48,491 bases of DNA from Hofstenia miamia (taxonomy: Eukaryota; Xenacoelomorpha; Acoela): assembly GCA_004352715.1 (NCBI GenBank), contig SCFE01000081.1, positions 1,189,986 through 1,238,476 on the forward strand, read 5' to 3'. Position numbers and translations under genes: made by a program. Under the pieces are notes generated by a model. It searched no databases and was not told the origin of the DNA. It saw only the letters and a program-made list of their open reading frames with translations. Positions 1 through 11,653 of the stretch are shown piece after piece; positions within the stretch are counted from its first letter, which is position 1, and each line of letters begins with the position of its first letter.

Positions 1-1177
1 CCTCGCAGGTCACGTCCTACCGCCCAATAGCTATTCTATCTTGACTGTCTATCATCTTTGAACGCCTTGTTTTTCGTTATGTATTCCCAAAAATTCGTCA
101 CCTCATCTCTTCTTCTCAACATGGCAACCTTCCTGGTCGCTCTACGATTACTAACCTGCTCACTCTGATCGAAAACTGCTACTTTCACTCTGATAGTAAT
201 GATCCTGGTTGTATTATCTTTCTTGACATCTCAAAAGCGTTTGATCGCCTCTCTCATTCCATTCTGCTTGACAAGTTATGTTTATTTGTTTTTGATGTGG
301 ATTTCATCGAACTGTTCCAGTCTTACCTGACCAATCGCCACCAGTGTGTCAAAATCAACTCGTCTATCTCTTCTCCTATCTCCGTTACTAGTGGTGCCCC
401 TCAAGGCTCAGTGTTTGCTGTTTTTTTCTTCCTCGTTGCCATTAACGACCTCCCTCATTCTGTTCTCAACTCGTCTTGCCTGTTGTATGTCGACGACACT
501 GCGAATTTTGATTTCGGTTGGTCTTTTGCTTCTACCATTTCTTCTGGTCTTGAGCACTTGTCTACTTGGTCCTCTGTCAACCATCTTGATTTTAGCACTA
601 CCAAGACATGTGGTATTTCCTTTTCTGTGGCTCCCCCTTCTGATTTGCCTCTACCTGTGAATTTTGCTCCTCATACTCATTTTGGAGTTCAACTTGCTGC
701 AAAATTAAATTGGACTGGACTTGTGTCTTTGCGTCTCTGCAAAGCTAATTCCTCGCTATTTGCCCTTTTCCGTAATGTCCCTTTTAATACCTCGTCCGCT
801 GTGAAACTCTCTTTGTTCAAGTCCATTCCTCGCGCCATTCTTCTCTACGCGTCTCCTTGTTGGTGGCCTTCTCGTGTTTTTTCCACTCCATGGAACGTTT
901 CCAGAAACGCGCTTTCAAATGGATTTCCTCTTTGGCCTATAAAGACGCTCTGCTGAAATTCTCCACTCTCCCGCTGTCACTCTACTTCCATGCCTGTGAT
1001 CTCCTGTTCAAACGACTACTGACTCGCAAATTGGATCTTGATCTTTTTGATTTCATTAAGTTCTCTAATTCGTGCTGCACTCGCTCTGATGATGTTGTCA
1101 CCTTCTCAATTCGTCGTACGAAGAAACATCGCACCCTTCACGCGTTTTTCAATCGGGCTTGTACTGCTGCTAATTAA
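1..1177 (+). pseudogene. Decayed LINE (non-LTR) reverse transcriptase, 5' part outside the window
   Basis: This is the reverse transcriptase and C-terminal tail of a non-LTR retrotransposon of the jockey/CR1 type. In the frame starting at base 3 an RT opening (YRPIAIL) is followed by an in-frame TGA at 42-44. The palm motif FLDISKAFDRLSH lies near 220-260, SGAPQGS near 390-410, and the catalytic YVDD near 487-498. The frame closes at 956. The homologous C-terminal region (MERFQKRAFKWISS onward) continues in another frame from about 857 to 1177, so there is at least one frameshift. The copy is therefore dead. The 3' end runs through a 223-N gap into an (ATT)n tail, as expected of a LINE. The exact clade is uncertain. 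Confidence 0.85.
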
Positions 1178-1210
1178 ATCTTGACTCTCAACCCTCCAAC
1201 AGCGATTGAT

Positions 1211-1433
1211 NNNNNNNNNNNNNNNNNNNNNNNNNNNNNNNNNNNNNNNNNNNNNNNNNNNNNNNNNNNNNNNNNNNNNNNNNNNNNNNNNNNNNNNNNN
1301 NNNNNNNNNNNNNNNNNNNNNNNNNNNNNNNNNNNNNNNNNNNNNNNNNNNNNNNNNNNNNNNNNNNNNNNNNNNNNNNNNNNNNNNNNNNNNNNNNNNN
1401 NNNNNNNNNNNNNNNNNNNNNNNNNNNNNNNNN
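1211..1433. other. Assembly gap (223 N)
   Basis: A run of 223 N lies between the LINE coding end and its (ATT)n tail. It probably hides the LINE 3' UTR. Open frames drawn across it have no meaning. Confidence 0.99.
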
Positions 1434-1469
1434 TTTTTTTGTTGTGTATGCCTTCAGCGGCTAAATAAA

Positions 1470-1537
<68 letters not shown>
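1470..1537. repeat. (ATT)n tail of the LINE, left part
   Basis: A pure trinucleotide array directly follows AATAAAG near 1463-1469, as in LINEs that end in a microsatellite tail. The same array resumes at 3494-3534 on the far side of an inserted element, so the two blocks were originally one tail. Confidence 0.9.
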
Positions 1538-1543
1538 CAATAT

Positions 1544-3488
1544 CAGGGCTCTATGTACACTGACTTTTTGAAAAAAGGTGTACATAGAGCTCTTCGCTGA
1601 AATCCTCATAGTACATAGAGCCCTCGACTAAAATGCTTTTTTCTCAAAAACTATTAACAACTCATGGTTGTAATTTGGCACAGTTTGTATGACAGGTAAG
1701 AGCTATGTTTTGACAGGATTTGGGGTTCGTGCCGTAATCAGGGAAAAACCTGAAAAACCTGGAAAAAATAATTATTAGAGCTCTATGTACTATGGGAAGC
1801 ATTGCACCTGTTTTTAGGAAATGCCTTAAATCTCATCCATTATTGAAGATATCAACTTCGGACTACTTTTATTCATTTTCTACCTTAAAATTACTTCTAG
1901 GGAGAGTTTTGAAAATAAGATTTCCATTGGACTACTATATTTTTAGTCAATCACTGTTTCAATGATATATTGTAAAGTTTGGGCAATATTATTGAAAACT
2001 TGCCCCTATCTCTGTCAATGTTAATGATATCAATTTGAAATCTCACACAATACTAACAGTAGTCCGACTTTTTAAGAAATGGTCTATATCTCCATAAATA
2101 TTGTGTATATCGATTTCAGACCACTTCTAATCGTTTTTAAAGTTAAATTTGGGTCTAGAACTATGTTATTAAACAATATTTGATCAGGACTACTGCGATA
2201 TTGAGCTATGGACTNATAATTATTAGAGCTCTATGTACTATGGGAAGCATTGCACCTGTTTTTAGGAAATGCTTTAAATCTCATCCATTATTGAAGATAT
2301 CAACTTCGGACTACTTTTATTCATTTTCTTCCTTAAAATTACTTCTAGGGAGAGTTTTGAAAATAAGATTTCCATTGGACTACTATATTTTTAGTCAATC
2401 ACTGTTTCAATGATATATTGTAAAGTTTGGGCAATATTNACTCCTTGAATCTAAATTTTGAAAAATTGCGCGATTTTTTCAAAAATTGCTTCATATTTTA
2501 GTTGATAATGAAAATTTAGGCTAATATAAAATAGATNNNNNNNNNTGGACTACTATATTTTTAGTCAATCACTGTTTCAATGATATATTGTAAAGTTTGG
2601 GCAATATTATTTAAAACTTGCCCCTATCTCTGTCAATATTAATGATATCAATTTGAAACCTCTATTAATCGGTTTAAGGTTAATAATTACTTCTAGAAAC
2701 GTTTCATTATACTATATTTAGCATGGACTACTATTCTATCAGTCAGTGAAACCGTTAATGATAGAATGCTAGAGGGGGTTAGCAATTTTAAGAAATGTTG
2801 TAAATCTCAATCAATATTGAAGATATCAATTTCACACCACTTTTATTCGTTTTTATATTCAAAATTGCTTCTGGAGACGAGTTATCAAATTGTATTTCCA
2901 TGGACTTCTATGTTTTAACTCAATCACTTTTGAAAAGAAACATTGTAAAATTTCAGCAATTTATTTAAAACTTGCCAATATCTCGATGAATAATTATCAG
3001 ATTTCTCTCGGACCCATTTTATATGCTTTCTTGTTAAAATTTAGTTCTAGAAACATATTATTAGCAAAAATTTTGTAAGGACTACAGCTTCTTTAGTCAA
3101 TACCTTTTATAATACCACAATCCTAACAGTAGTCCGACTTTTTAAGAAATGGTCTATATCTCCATAAATATTGTGTATATCGATTTCGGACCACTTCTAA
3201 TCGTTTTTAAAGTTAAATTTGGGTCTAGAACAATGTTATTAAACAATATTTGATCAGGACTACTGCGATATTGAGCTATGGACTCCTTGAATCTAAATTT
3301 TGAAAAATTGCTCGATTTTTTCGAAAATTGCTTCATATTTTAGTTGATAATGAAAATATAGACTAATATAAAATAGATTCCTACAAAAACAGTGTAAAAA
3401 AATCATTAAAAATGCTTATGAAACACTTAGTAAAAAAACGAATTTGGGTGTACACAGAGCCCTGAGAATTACTGTACGTAGAGCTCTG
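1544..3488. mobile_element. Non-autonomous TIR element inserted in the (ATT)n tail
   Basis: The element is bounded by imperfect terminal inverted repeats. The left end reads CAGGGCTCTATGTACA, and the right end, reverse-complemented, reads CAGAGCTCTACGTACA. Both sides are flanked by ATAT and then the (ATT)n array. The motif GTACATAGAGCYC, or its inverse, recurs at about 1547, 1580, 1611, 1777, 2225, 3449 and 3474, so the left end can fold into a hairpin. No coding capacity is seen. CAGRG ends suggest hAT-type chemistry, but no clean 8-bp target duplication is visible, so the superfamily is open. The interior is disturbed by N-flanked duplicated blocks. Confidence 0.65.
1768..2650 (+). repeat. 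Direct repeats inside the TIR element, joined by Ns
   Basis: The block 1768-1990 recurs at 2216-2438, and part of it recurs again from 2546. The block 2046-2214 recurs at about 3122-3284, and 2440-2536 matches 3281-3376. Single Ns at 2215 and 2439 and nine Ns at 2537-2545 sit at the joints. If the second block is skipped, the text on either side (ending GGACT, then starting ACTCC) joins as it does at 3281. This suggests gap-filling rather than biology. Confidence 0.8.
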
Positions 3489-3493
3489 ATATC

Positions 3494-3534
<41 letters not shown>
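3494..3534. repeat. (ATT)n tail of the LINE, right part
   Basis: The trinucleotide array resumes right after the TIR element. This places the insertion inside an existing LINE tail. Confidence 0.9.
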
Positions 3535-3536
<2 letters not shown>

Positions 3537-4474
3537 AAAATTTCTACTTAAATTTTATGGAATCAAATTTCTAAAAAACCTAGAATATTATAATAATATA
3601 ATTTTCGCAGAATACATTTCTAGTAATATGGAATCGTATGTAATTGTGAATAAAATATACATCAATTTACTCATTTATGTTAAAAACTGAATAGTGATAC
3701 AATAAATATACGGTTTTCTAAAATATATAGTTGAAAATGCGGTATCCTGGAAATCAATGCATTTATTAATAAATCATATATTTATATTTTTGATATATAT
3801 CATTTTTTGAATTAAATGATAACAACAATTTTAAGTCTCAGAAGTATGTATTTTATACTTAAACACCTAAATGGTCAAACGCTAAATAATTAAAATTTTA
3901 TTGCGCCAGTTGCCGAATGTCTTTCTAATATTTTGTGCCAATTTTACAATAAATGAAATTAACGGATGTTATTTGCATATTTAAATAAATTTTACCACGA
4001 TATAAAATGAAGTGAATTCTCAATAATGTTAATCTGAATTTCTCTGAAGTTTCCATGTACAGAATACAGATTGTACAATTCTACTCGAGTATGAGTCTGA
4101 AAGTAAGTTGGTTTTAATCACTTAAAAAGATTTAGATAAAGCGAAAATATCTATTTGAAAGATTCACAGGGTTCTTGCTGATATAAAACCTCAAATTTCA
4201 TGTTTAATAGTATGGGTATTATAGAGGGAGAGCAGCAAAATATGTCACTTCTTCCAATTTCACAAATTTTCGGCTATGGAGAAGAGTTACCATTTACATA
4301 TAAACATCTAAAACATTATTTATTTCAAATTATTTCAAAATACGCCCATTTCGAAGCAAAAAAATTATATTGTTTTAAAACTGTTTAGTGATGTTGTAAA
4401 ATTATAAAATTCGCTAGGGTCTAAAATGTTTAATTTTTTTAGAAAGTACGGAAAAGAAATTATTATCAAAAAGG
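3535..4474. other. Intergenic A+T-rich DNA
   Basis: No coding region, RNA gene or clear repeat boundary was recognised. A 62-codon open frame at 4200-4388 has no recognisable motif and is probably chance. Confidence 0.6.
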
Positions 4475-5855
4475 CGAACTTGTTGAATAGCGACACGCGT
4501 AACACGCGGACAAAGTAAACACTAATTTAGGGTCAAAACGATAGGAAATACAATAAAATACTCAAAGCTTAAAATATAATAGATATAGACCGATACCTTG
4601 TCATAATTCAGCATATTTGCAGCACGCGGTATATATTTAAGCAATATAGTATATACAACCATTATTATATAATAATAATTATTTTTAACTAAAAAATTAC
4701 AAAATATAATCGTATAATAAGCAAATCTATAAACTTTTGGTTTAAATCGTGTTTTGATCTTTAGTAAATTTCTTCATTAATGGGAAGGGCTACAGCAATT
4801 TTCAGCGAAAACAAACACTATTACAATGCAATTTGTCATACACTATAAGCGATTATATATTAAAATCATATGAAGTGACGAAAACTAAATTTATATATAT
4901 GGGGGTGATAGCATTCGCTACAAGCCCTAATCTTATTCAGAATCTAGCAATAACACTAAACAAAAATTTGATTGTTTTATTGATTAAATAGTAAACAAAC
5001 CTTAATAAACCTTAGTTATATAATGAAATAAAAATTGTAGTTAATATTACAATTTTGAAAATCTATATTACTATATTAATTTGAAATTTAATATAACTCT
5101 ATCAGGATTTTCGAGTACTCGGAATGTTAAAAACTCGAACTCGAAAAAGCGCAAAACTATATCGGAAGAACTCAGAAGAGAAATCATTAAAACTATCGAA
5201 AATACGGAAAAAATTATATTACTTTAAATTTCAATTTCTTTATCAATCGCAAATAACTATTTTTTAGCTTTTTATAACTGTACAATAAATGTTTTCAAGC
5301 AAACAAACTCGGAATTAGAAGAAAACTCGATCGACCTCTGAATTTTCTTTAAGAAAATACTCGAACTCGCAACGTAAAAACTCGAACTCGGCCCGAGTAA
5401 CTCGAACACGATTTGAAAACCCTGAAGTTTATTATTATACAAATTTTTCTTCAAAAATTGTGATCAATTAAATTTATATGTATTTTACTTGTAAAAAGGC
5501 AAAAAAGGACACTTGTTATTCCAATTAATGAAAATATTTCACTTAAGATAAAGACTTGATTTAAATCAAAAGTTTATAGATTTGCTTAAATATGCTGTTA
5601 TGTATTGAAATTTTTAAGTTAAAGACAATTATTTTTACATGAATTCGTGTTTTTATATGCTATATTGCTTAAATATATACCGCGTGTTACCACGCGCTGC
5701 AAATATGCTGAATTATGACAAATTATCGGTCTATATCGATAATATTTTAAACTTTTTGAGTATTTTATTGTATTTCCTATCGTTTTTGACCTTAAATTAG
5801 TGTTTTTTTGTCCGCGTGTTACGCGTGCTCCGTGTGTCGCTATTCTACAAGTTCG
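4475..5855. mobile_element. Long-TIR non-autonomous DNA transposon
   Basis: Terminal inverted repeats of roughly 190 bp lie at about 4475-4665 and 5655-5855. The outer end CGAACTTGTNGAATAGCGACAC is shared, followed by matching CACGCG-rich and ATAGGAAATACAATAAAATA blocks. A possible target duplication TCAAAAA lies at 4466-4472 and 5860-5866, a few bases outside. No transposase is present. A diverged copy of the same family lies at 38496-39160. A smaller hAT-type MITE is nested at 5103-5424. Confidence 0.8.
5103..5424. mobile_element. Small hAT-type MITE nested in the long-TIR element
   Basis: The ends are CAGGATTTTC and GAAAACCCTG, an imperfect inverted pair starting with the hAT-typical CAGG. 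The subterminal DNA is rich in ACTCGAACTCG motifs in both orientations. The flanking octamers AACTCTAT and AAGTTTAT match at 6 of 8 positions, consistent with an aged 8-bp target duplication. The length is 322 bp, with no coding capacity. Confidence 0.6.
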
Positions 5856-5866
5856 ACTGTCAAAAA

Positions 5867-5993
5867 TATGTATCTATGTGGACCCAGAACTGCAAAGATG
5901 CGCCTTGGGTTACAAAATTTGAGGCCGGATGTTTTTTGTGTCAAAAAATCTCAAAAATGGTAACCCAAAACGTTTCTTATAAATAAATAAATA

Positions 5994-6029
<36 letters not shown>

Positions 6030-6179
6030 ATGTATATAAACAAATTGCATATGTTAATAACTTGAAATGCCTTTACATTTGTTTGTCTATTCATGCTTAC
6101 TTTAGCATACTTTATATTTAAGTGAAAGCAATTTCTTATACATTTAATTGTGTTATTAAAGGAATTATTATATTAAACC
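5867..6179. other. Intergenic DNA with a (TA)n microsatellite
   Basis: A TA dinucleotide run of about 40 bp lies near 5990-6030. Nothing coding was recognised. Confidence 0.6.
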
Positions 6180-6383
6180 CTGTCCCAGTTAATAAGTAAA
6201 CCAGTTTTTTAGGAAAATGAGGTAGTATGATATACACACGAGTATAATTTGCAAGTTTTGATTTTCATTTTTTTATAATATGCACAAGATCCTAAACTAT
6301 CTAATTCGAGCCAAAACCATTGTATTTACGCTATATTAAAACCCCAATTATTGATATAAAACATTACTTATTAACTGGGACAG
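6180..6383. mobile_element. MITE with 20-bp perfect TIRs
   Basis: CTGTCCCAGTTAATAAGTAA at the left end is matched exactly by its reverse complement at the right end. The similarity extends outward through TATTAAA on both sides. At 204 bp there is no room for a transposase. The CTGTCCCAGTTAATA-type end resembles Tc1/mariner MITEs, but the target site is not resolved. Confidence 0.75.
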
Positions 6384-6490
6384 ATTTTAATAAGAATTAC
6401 CTGCGTTTAAATTGATCAAAGACTTTTCTTTATATTCATAAATCCCAATTGATTAAGCTAGAGCATTTCCTCAAGTGTAAATTTTTCGGT

Positions 6491-6727
6491 NNNNNNNNNN
6501 NNNNNNNNNNNNNNNNNNNNNNNNNNNNNNNNNNNNNNNNNNNNNNNNNNNNNNNNNNNNNNNNNNNNNNNNNNNNNNNNNNNNNNNNNNNNNNNNNNNN
6601 NNNNNNNNNNNNNNNNNNNNNNNNNNNNNNNNNNNNNNNNNNNNNNNNNNNNNNNNNNNNNNNNNNNNNNNNNNNNNNNNNNNNNNNNNNNNNNNNNNNN
6701 NNNNNNNNNNNNNNNNNNNNNNNNNNN
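6491..6727. other. Assembly gap (237 N)
   Basis: A run of 237 N in noncoding DNA. Frames spanning it are artefacts. Confidence 0.99.
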
Positions 6728-9676
6728 CAACAATTGTACAAGCTTTTTAAGAAAATCAACAAAAATGAATTAAGAGATATAAGAATACATATTAATGATA
6801 AACGGAATTAAAATTTGACTAAAATATATAGAGACATGGCTAAATCTAAGAAAACATTTGAAAGCTATTTACGGGTGAATCACATTTCCTCACATATAAT
6901 ATGTAATAACAAAGAGATAGAGACACCAAAAATAACTATAAAGGCTACAATTATTGAGTTTCGCCTAGAAACTCCAAGTGAATCCAAGAGAATTGAGATA
7001 CAATGCTTTTGAAAAAGTATTCCAAGAGTAAGCCCCAGGATTTTGACAATATAAGGACAAGATTTTAAAACTATTATGACTTCCAATTGCGTAACGAACT
7101 TCTTAAAGACAAACAAGGCTCTCTACTTTGAAATTAATTTCACTCTTACTTATATAGAAATGACTGATTTCAGAAATCCATCACATCTAAAAATTAATGA
7201 ATATATTAGATTTGATTTCCAGACACCAGTTGCAATTACTGCAGCAAGAAATATTATATATATATATAGATATATATATATATATCCCCTTCAGATATGC
7301 ACATTGTACGAAAGTGTTAAAAAAATATTTAAATTGCGGTTCAGCACTGCTATTCTCAATTTTTTCTGATGACAGTAAGAAATTTTTTCTATTGTTAATG
7401 TTTTCTTTGAGATTGGCTGTGCAAATTTGTACTCATTGTGACTTAATCATGTACTTTTTTACCGAAGTCATAACATTTTAATGACATATTATTTTTGAAA
7501 ATATTTTATTTAGAGTGTCTTAGGAATTTTTGTAAATAACTCAAATTCAACTAGTTTTATCATTTGCGAAATGCTAATTTTACAAGGTTGCTCCAATACT
7601 AAATTATACCAATATTTGGATCAAATTAATTTTAAGACAAACTTGATTAATATTGCCGTGTCTAATATTTTTGGCCAAAGATATAAATGAGTATTTTGAT
7701 ATACTCTATATTCGTATTGTCGTAGTTTTTAACAAAATTTTTCCTTGCACTAATCGCTACCGGGAGAAAATATTTATATACGTCCCTGCTTTGTGATCAT
7801 TTTGCGCACGGTCTATGCTTTTGAACTGCGTGCACCTATCCCCTGAAAGTAGGTTTTTATTTGTTTTTGAACGATTATAAATTCTGTAAAAAAATTTTAA
7901 CCCTAATTCTGCTAGCGTTACTTTTAAGCAAAAAATCGATTTGTCCACATTTTTTAAAATGTTATCCTAGTCTGTTAAGAAATATTGAAAGCCTTTTGCA
8001 TGGACACACGCATGTGGTTGGGGCCCCTCATGCACTGATGAGGATTTGTTCTAAAACTTATTCTCTTGCCTTAATTTCATGCAAATATGACTTTTTTCAA
8101 TGAGAAATCCATTTTGGTAAAAATATTCAAATTCTTTCGATACCTAGTGTTCATGGGAAGAAAAACTGTGTAATTCCTGTCTTGGTGCGCCGTGCGAATT
8201 GAAGTCAAATAAAAAAGAGGAGACAAATCTCTATCTTGTGGGTTTTTAGATTTTAAATATCTTCTTTAGTTTGTTAGTGCAACCTGAAAATTGCGCAAAA
8301 ATTGGCACATGGAGAAATGGCATTAAAAATGGGCCTTATTGCACAAAGCACTTATCTTTGAAAAAATGCAGTTAAAATCACAATTGAAAATACAAAATGA
8401 TAAATTGTTGTTAAAATACAGTTACAAATGCTTCTAAAGTTTTTTTCTGAAAAGTTTCTATTTTTCGGAATAGTTTTTTTCAATGAAAAACTTGCCTTAG
8501 CTAAGACTATGCTGATCTAAAAAGTAAATTTTCCAAGGCAATTTAAATTGCACAGAAATCACAAAAATATCTCTTCGTTGGTGTATTACAAATTCACCAG
8601 TATATTGAGAAATATTCTTTTTAGCATTAGACGCAGTAGATTAGAGCATAACTAAGTTAAACAGTGGTTATTAATGAAATTGTCTTATGATATAATATTA
8701 TTATACTAGTTATTTTGTTTTCATTTTTCATTGACAGGATATATTTATTTGGCTAGTCTGCTTATTTATTACTTGACGTGTGCTCTGCATTACGAGTAAC
8801 GCAACTTTAGCTGAATTTATGCACTACATTGCTATATAGTCAATTACATAGTTAGTATGCATATTAAATTATGCTTGAAAACGATAAAGCATATGTTTCT
8901 TGATGAATTAAGTCTAAACTAAAAATGCCATTCTGTGGCCTAAAACCAGCAAATTGCATTTATGGCATTAACGAGGAACCATCATAGCTATTTAAAAATC
9001 CCCAGTAGAATTAGAGTTGTATTCGGTTACTGGATAAACTAGACAGTTGGTGGTAAGGTTTTGTCAAATAGCTGGTGATAATAAAAGCGCCATGGGAAGT
9101 TTGGGGAAAGGAAATTTACAACCCGGTGTGTTTAAATGTTTGTTTAAAACCTACATTCCTATCGATACACACATTAAATTAAAATTACGCCAAATAGTGC
9201 AACACAGAATTGATTTCAGCTTTTGATGAAATGTAATATCGCTTTTCCGCTTTTGCTATCGCTTATGCTCTGTAAGCGGCCGCTTTTAGTGTTACTTTCG
9301 CTTAAAGCTGGTCAATACTATATTTATGATAACAATGAATTTGGCAAGGTAAATAAATTGTATTAACAAGAAGTTACCAAATTATTATTCTTTATAATAA
9401 CAATTAATAAAAGTTTTGAAGGAATATAGTAATTGGCACTCGTCTTTCAATCTCAATTTATTTAACTTTATGTGTGTTTTGGATGAGTTAAGAAGAAATT
9501 AGGGTTGGTTTGTTAAAATATTGAGGCCACAGTACAACTGTGGTCACCATTCTGTGTCACTGATTTTTTCTGTATTTGTCATGGTAATATATTAAGGGAT
9601 TATTGCTTGCTGTTAACCTCTAATCCGTTTTTCAACTTCATTGTGAAAATGAACTAATCTTTTCTTTATGCATTAG
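6728..9676. other. Intergenic DNA upstream of the YME1L-type gene
   Basis: This is A+T-rich sequence with a short (AT)n run near 7255-7285. Open frames of 62-97 codons at 6815-8103 overlap one another on both strands and carry no recognisable domain. The promoter and any 5' noncoding exon of the protease gene should lie toward the right end. An acceptor-like ATTAG at 9672-9676 sits 10 bp before the start codon, so a 5' UTR intron is possible. Confidence 0.5.
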
Positions 9677-9686
9677 GTAATCGTTA

Positions 9687-10022
9687 ATGGCCGCAGTTGC
9701 TGCGCCAGCCACTCTAATTGAAGGCTTTTTGAAACGTGGCTTGCAGTTGGTTGGGTTCGATGATTTGTCTAAAGATTTCTCAAGAACATTACTCAGTTTG
9801 TTTCGACGAAATTCAGTTGAACATCAAAGTATTTATACTTTTATAATTGACAGAGAGTTGTATATGAGTGCAATATTACCACAGCAAAATGTCATCGTTC
9901 CTCAGAATTTCATTCCAAAGGATTTCCAATTGTCAACACAACGCTCATCTCTTGCGGAATTAAAGCCCCGATCACGAAGTTTGTTTTTCAGTAGAACATT
10001 TAAAACCAAGTCCTCGAAACCT
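9687..10022 (+). CDS. YME1L1: YME1L-type i-AAA protease, exon 1 (N-terminus)
   Basis: This exon is the start of a mitochondrial inner-membrane ATP-dependent zinc metalloprotease. The family degrades misfolded and regulatory proteins on the intermembrane-space side. The exon gives 112 residues from an ATG at 9687. It is rich in Arg, Lys and Ser with few acids near its end, and the segment SRTFKTKSSK resembles the mitochondrial presequence region of animal YME1L proteins. The donor GTGAGT begins at 10023, phase 0. Across all eight exons the coding length is 1911 nt, 637 codons including the stop, shorter than the human protein because the poorly conserved N-terminus is short. The start is the first ATG of the open frame; an upstream coding exon cannot be excluded. 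Confidence 0.75.
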
Positions 10023-10585
10023 GTGAGTATTCATTTATAGGAGTGCAACAGTATCTTAGTTGAATGATTTTTTCAATATATATATATATATATATATATA
10101 TATTTCTATATATATATATATATATATTTCTATATTTATATATATGGTATATAGTATACGACAAATTACTTGTTACAACAAATTATGCATTTCTGTGATC
10201 ATTCTATTATAATTTTGGTGTGCCCTACTTAATTTTGAGCAATAAATATATTGAAATTTTCAAGCACTTAGAATTTTATTTAATAAATTTATTTTACTTA
10301 GAACTATATTATTTATGGACAAATTACTTGGGACAAAGCATAATTAGTAAAAATTGAACAGATAACATGTTGATACAGCAAGATATACAAAATTTAATAG
10401 TTGATATGTCCTCCTTTTCCTTAATAACATGATTAATTCTTTTTGGCATACTATTAATGCAGTGTACAATGATTTTATTTAGGGATTCTTCATGAAAACA
10501 ATAATAAGTTATTGTTTCTATCATTTCACTGTGATTTGCAATCGTTTTTCTTGTCATTTTTGATTTTAAAACTTTCCAGATATTT

Positions 10586-10630
<45 letters not shown>

Positions 10631-11457
10631 GCTCTGTGGTGTTATGAAACTCATTGAAATTGCATAATGATCCTTGCAGTGGCAAGAATATAAAAAATTG
10701 GTGGTTCGCTTAAAGGAAACTGACTTAGTGATTGGTAAACCAGATTAGGTAGGCCAGATTTAGAGAATTGTAAAGGCAACGTTGTAACGGCAACAGTCTA
10801 CCATGCTCTGCGTTACTTCGACATTGTTTGGCTCTCTATCACTACGAATAATATGTAAGCGAGCGCTATCTTCTAAAGGCAAGAGCCTAAATTTAATTTC
10901 GCAAAATTCGTCCTATTACACAATATCAACTTAGGTGATGTTATGTAGAAATACTCGTCACACTTTTCGCTGGCAGTAGTCGTTATGCGCCATAACTCTA
11001 TCATTTGATGATTATAATACAAAAGCAAACTCATTTATAACAATTCATTTTTAGCTATAATCAATGGTGAAAATTACACAGAGATGCTACAGTACGATAG
11101 TAAGACAGTGCCCTGCCACCTTTTCACATTTCTTCTGTCAATTTGAGTTGAATTTTTCACATATACGGGAAACTAACGTGATTTTGGCATTAAGTCAAAT
11201 CAACGCAAAGGCTGTTGATGTAGTACATGCGGTTTCACAAATGAGTGATATAATCTAAATAATTATTGCATCCTTTATAATCCTATACGTCTTATGACAG
11301 GCTTGTATGCATATAGCTGTTTGCTATTAACTTTTTTATGATATATTTAATTCTAAAGACAATTTTAGTAACGCATTTTAAAATAGTGCCCTTTTTAAAA
11401 ATGCCACTATGAAGTTGAGAATCCTTTAATGGATTAATTTTCATATTTGAATATTAG
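10023..11457 (+). other. YME1L intron 1, with AT microsatellites and a Tc1-like relic
   Basis: The intron runs from GTGAGT to TTAG. It contains (AT)n runs near 10076-10146 and 10582-10630 and the Tc1-like relic listed separately. An open frame at 11064-11258 has no recognisable domain and no need to be an exon, because exons 1 and 2 already join in phase 0. Confidence 0.7.
10159..10557 (-). pseudogene. Tc1/mariner transposase C-terminal relic
   Basis: On the minus strand a frame of 77 codons (10557-10324) contains NSMPKRINHVIK, which resembles the C-terminal signature of Tc1-type transposases (SMPxRxxxVI). ACAAATTACTTGGGACA occurs just past its end at 10319-10335 and a diverged copy in the same orientation lies at 10160-10190; such motifs occur at Tc1-like termini. 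The catalytic domain is absent. The call rests on a short match. Confidence 0.5.
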
Positions 11458-11653
11458 GCTAAAATGCCGGATCTGACTGACCAACAGTCAGATTTTGCAA
11501 AAGGCTTCATGGCTGCGCAAAAGCTTCTCAATGATAAGGAAAAAGAGGATGGCGGAGATGTTTGGAAAAAGAGACTCTGGTTCTTCGCAAAAGTGGGTCT
11601 TTTCGTTTCAGTTTCATATTTCCTGTTAACTCATATAACATTTTCAGGAAGTA
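11458..11653 (+). CDS. YME1L1: YME1L-type protease, exon 2 (pre-membrane helix and transmembrane segment)
   Basis: The acceptor TTAG ends at 11457 and the frame starts with codon GCT in phase 0. The exon encodes a DFAKGFMAAQKLL segment, matching the animal YME1L region before the membrane (family pattern AFKTGFAEGFLKAQ), then a charged linker and one hydrophobic helix of about 20 residues (FFAKVGLFVSVSYFLL). The helix anchors the protein in the inner membrane. The donor is GTAAGT at 11654, phase 1. An ATG at 11464 would be an internal methionine. Confidence 0.85.

Noticed and set aside
1181-1571. Open frames across the 223-N gap
   Set aside because: They consist of unknown residues and a microsatellite.
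6436-6811. Frames on both strands across the 237-N gap
   Set aside because: Artefacts of Ns with short AT-rich ends.
6815-7481. Overlapping small frames in the intergenic region
   Set aside because: Both strands and several frames overlap, composition is low-complexity, and no domain is recognised.
11064-11258. Possible additional YME1L exon in intron 1
   Set aside because: No family similarity, and exons 1 and 2 already join in phase 0.
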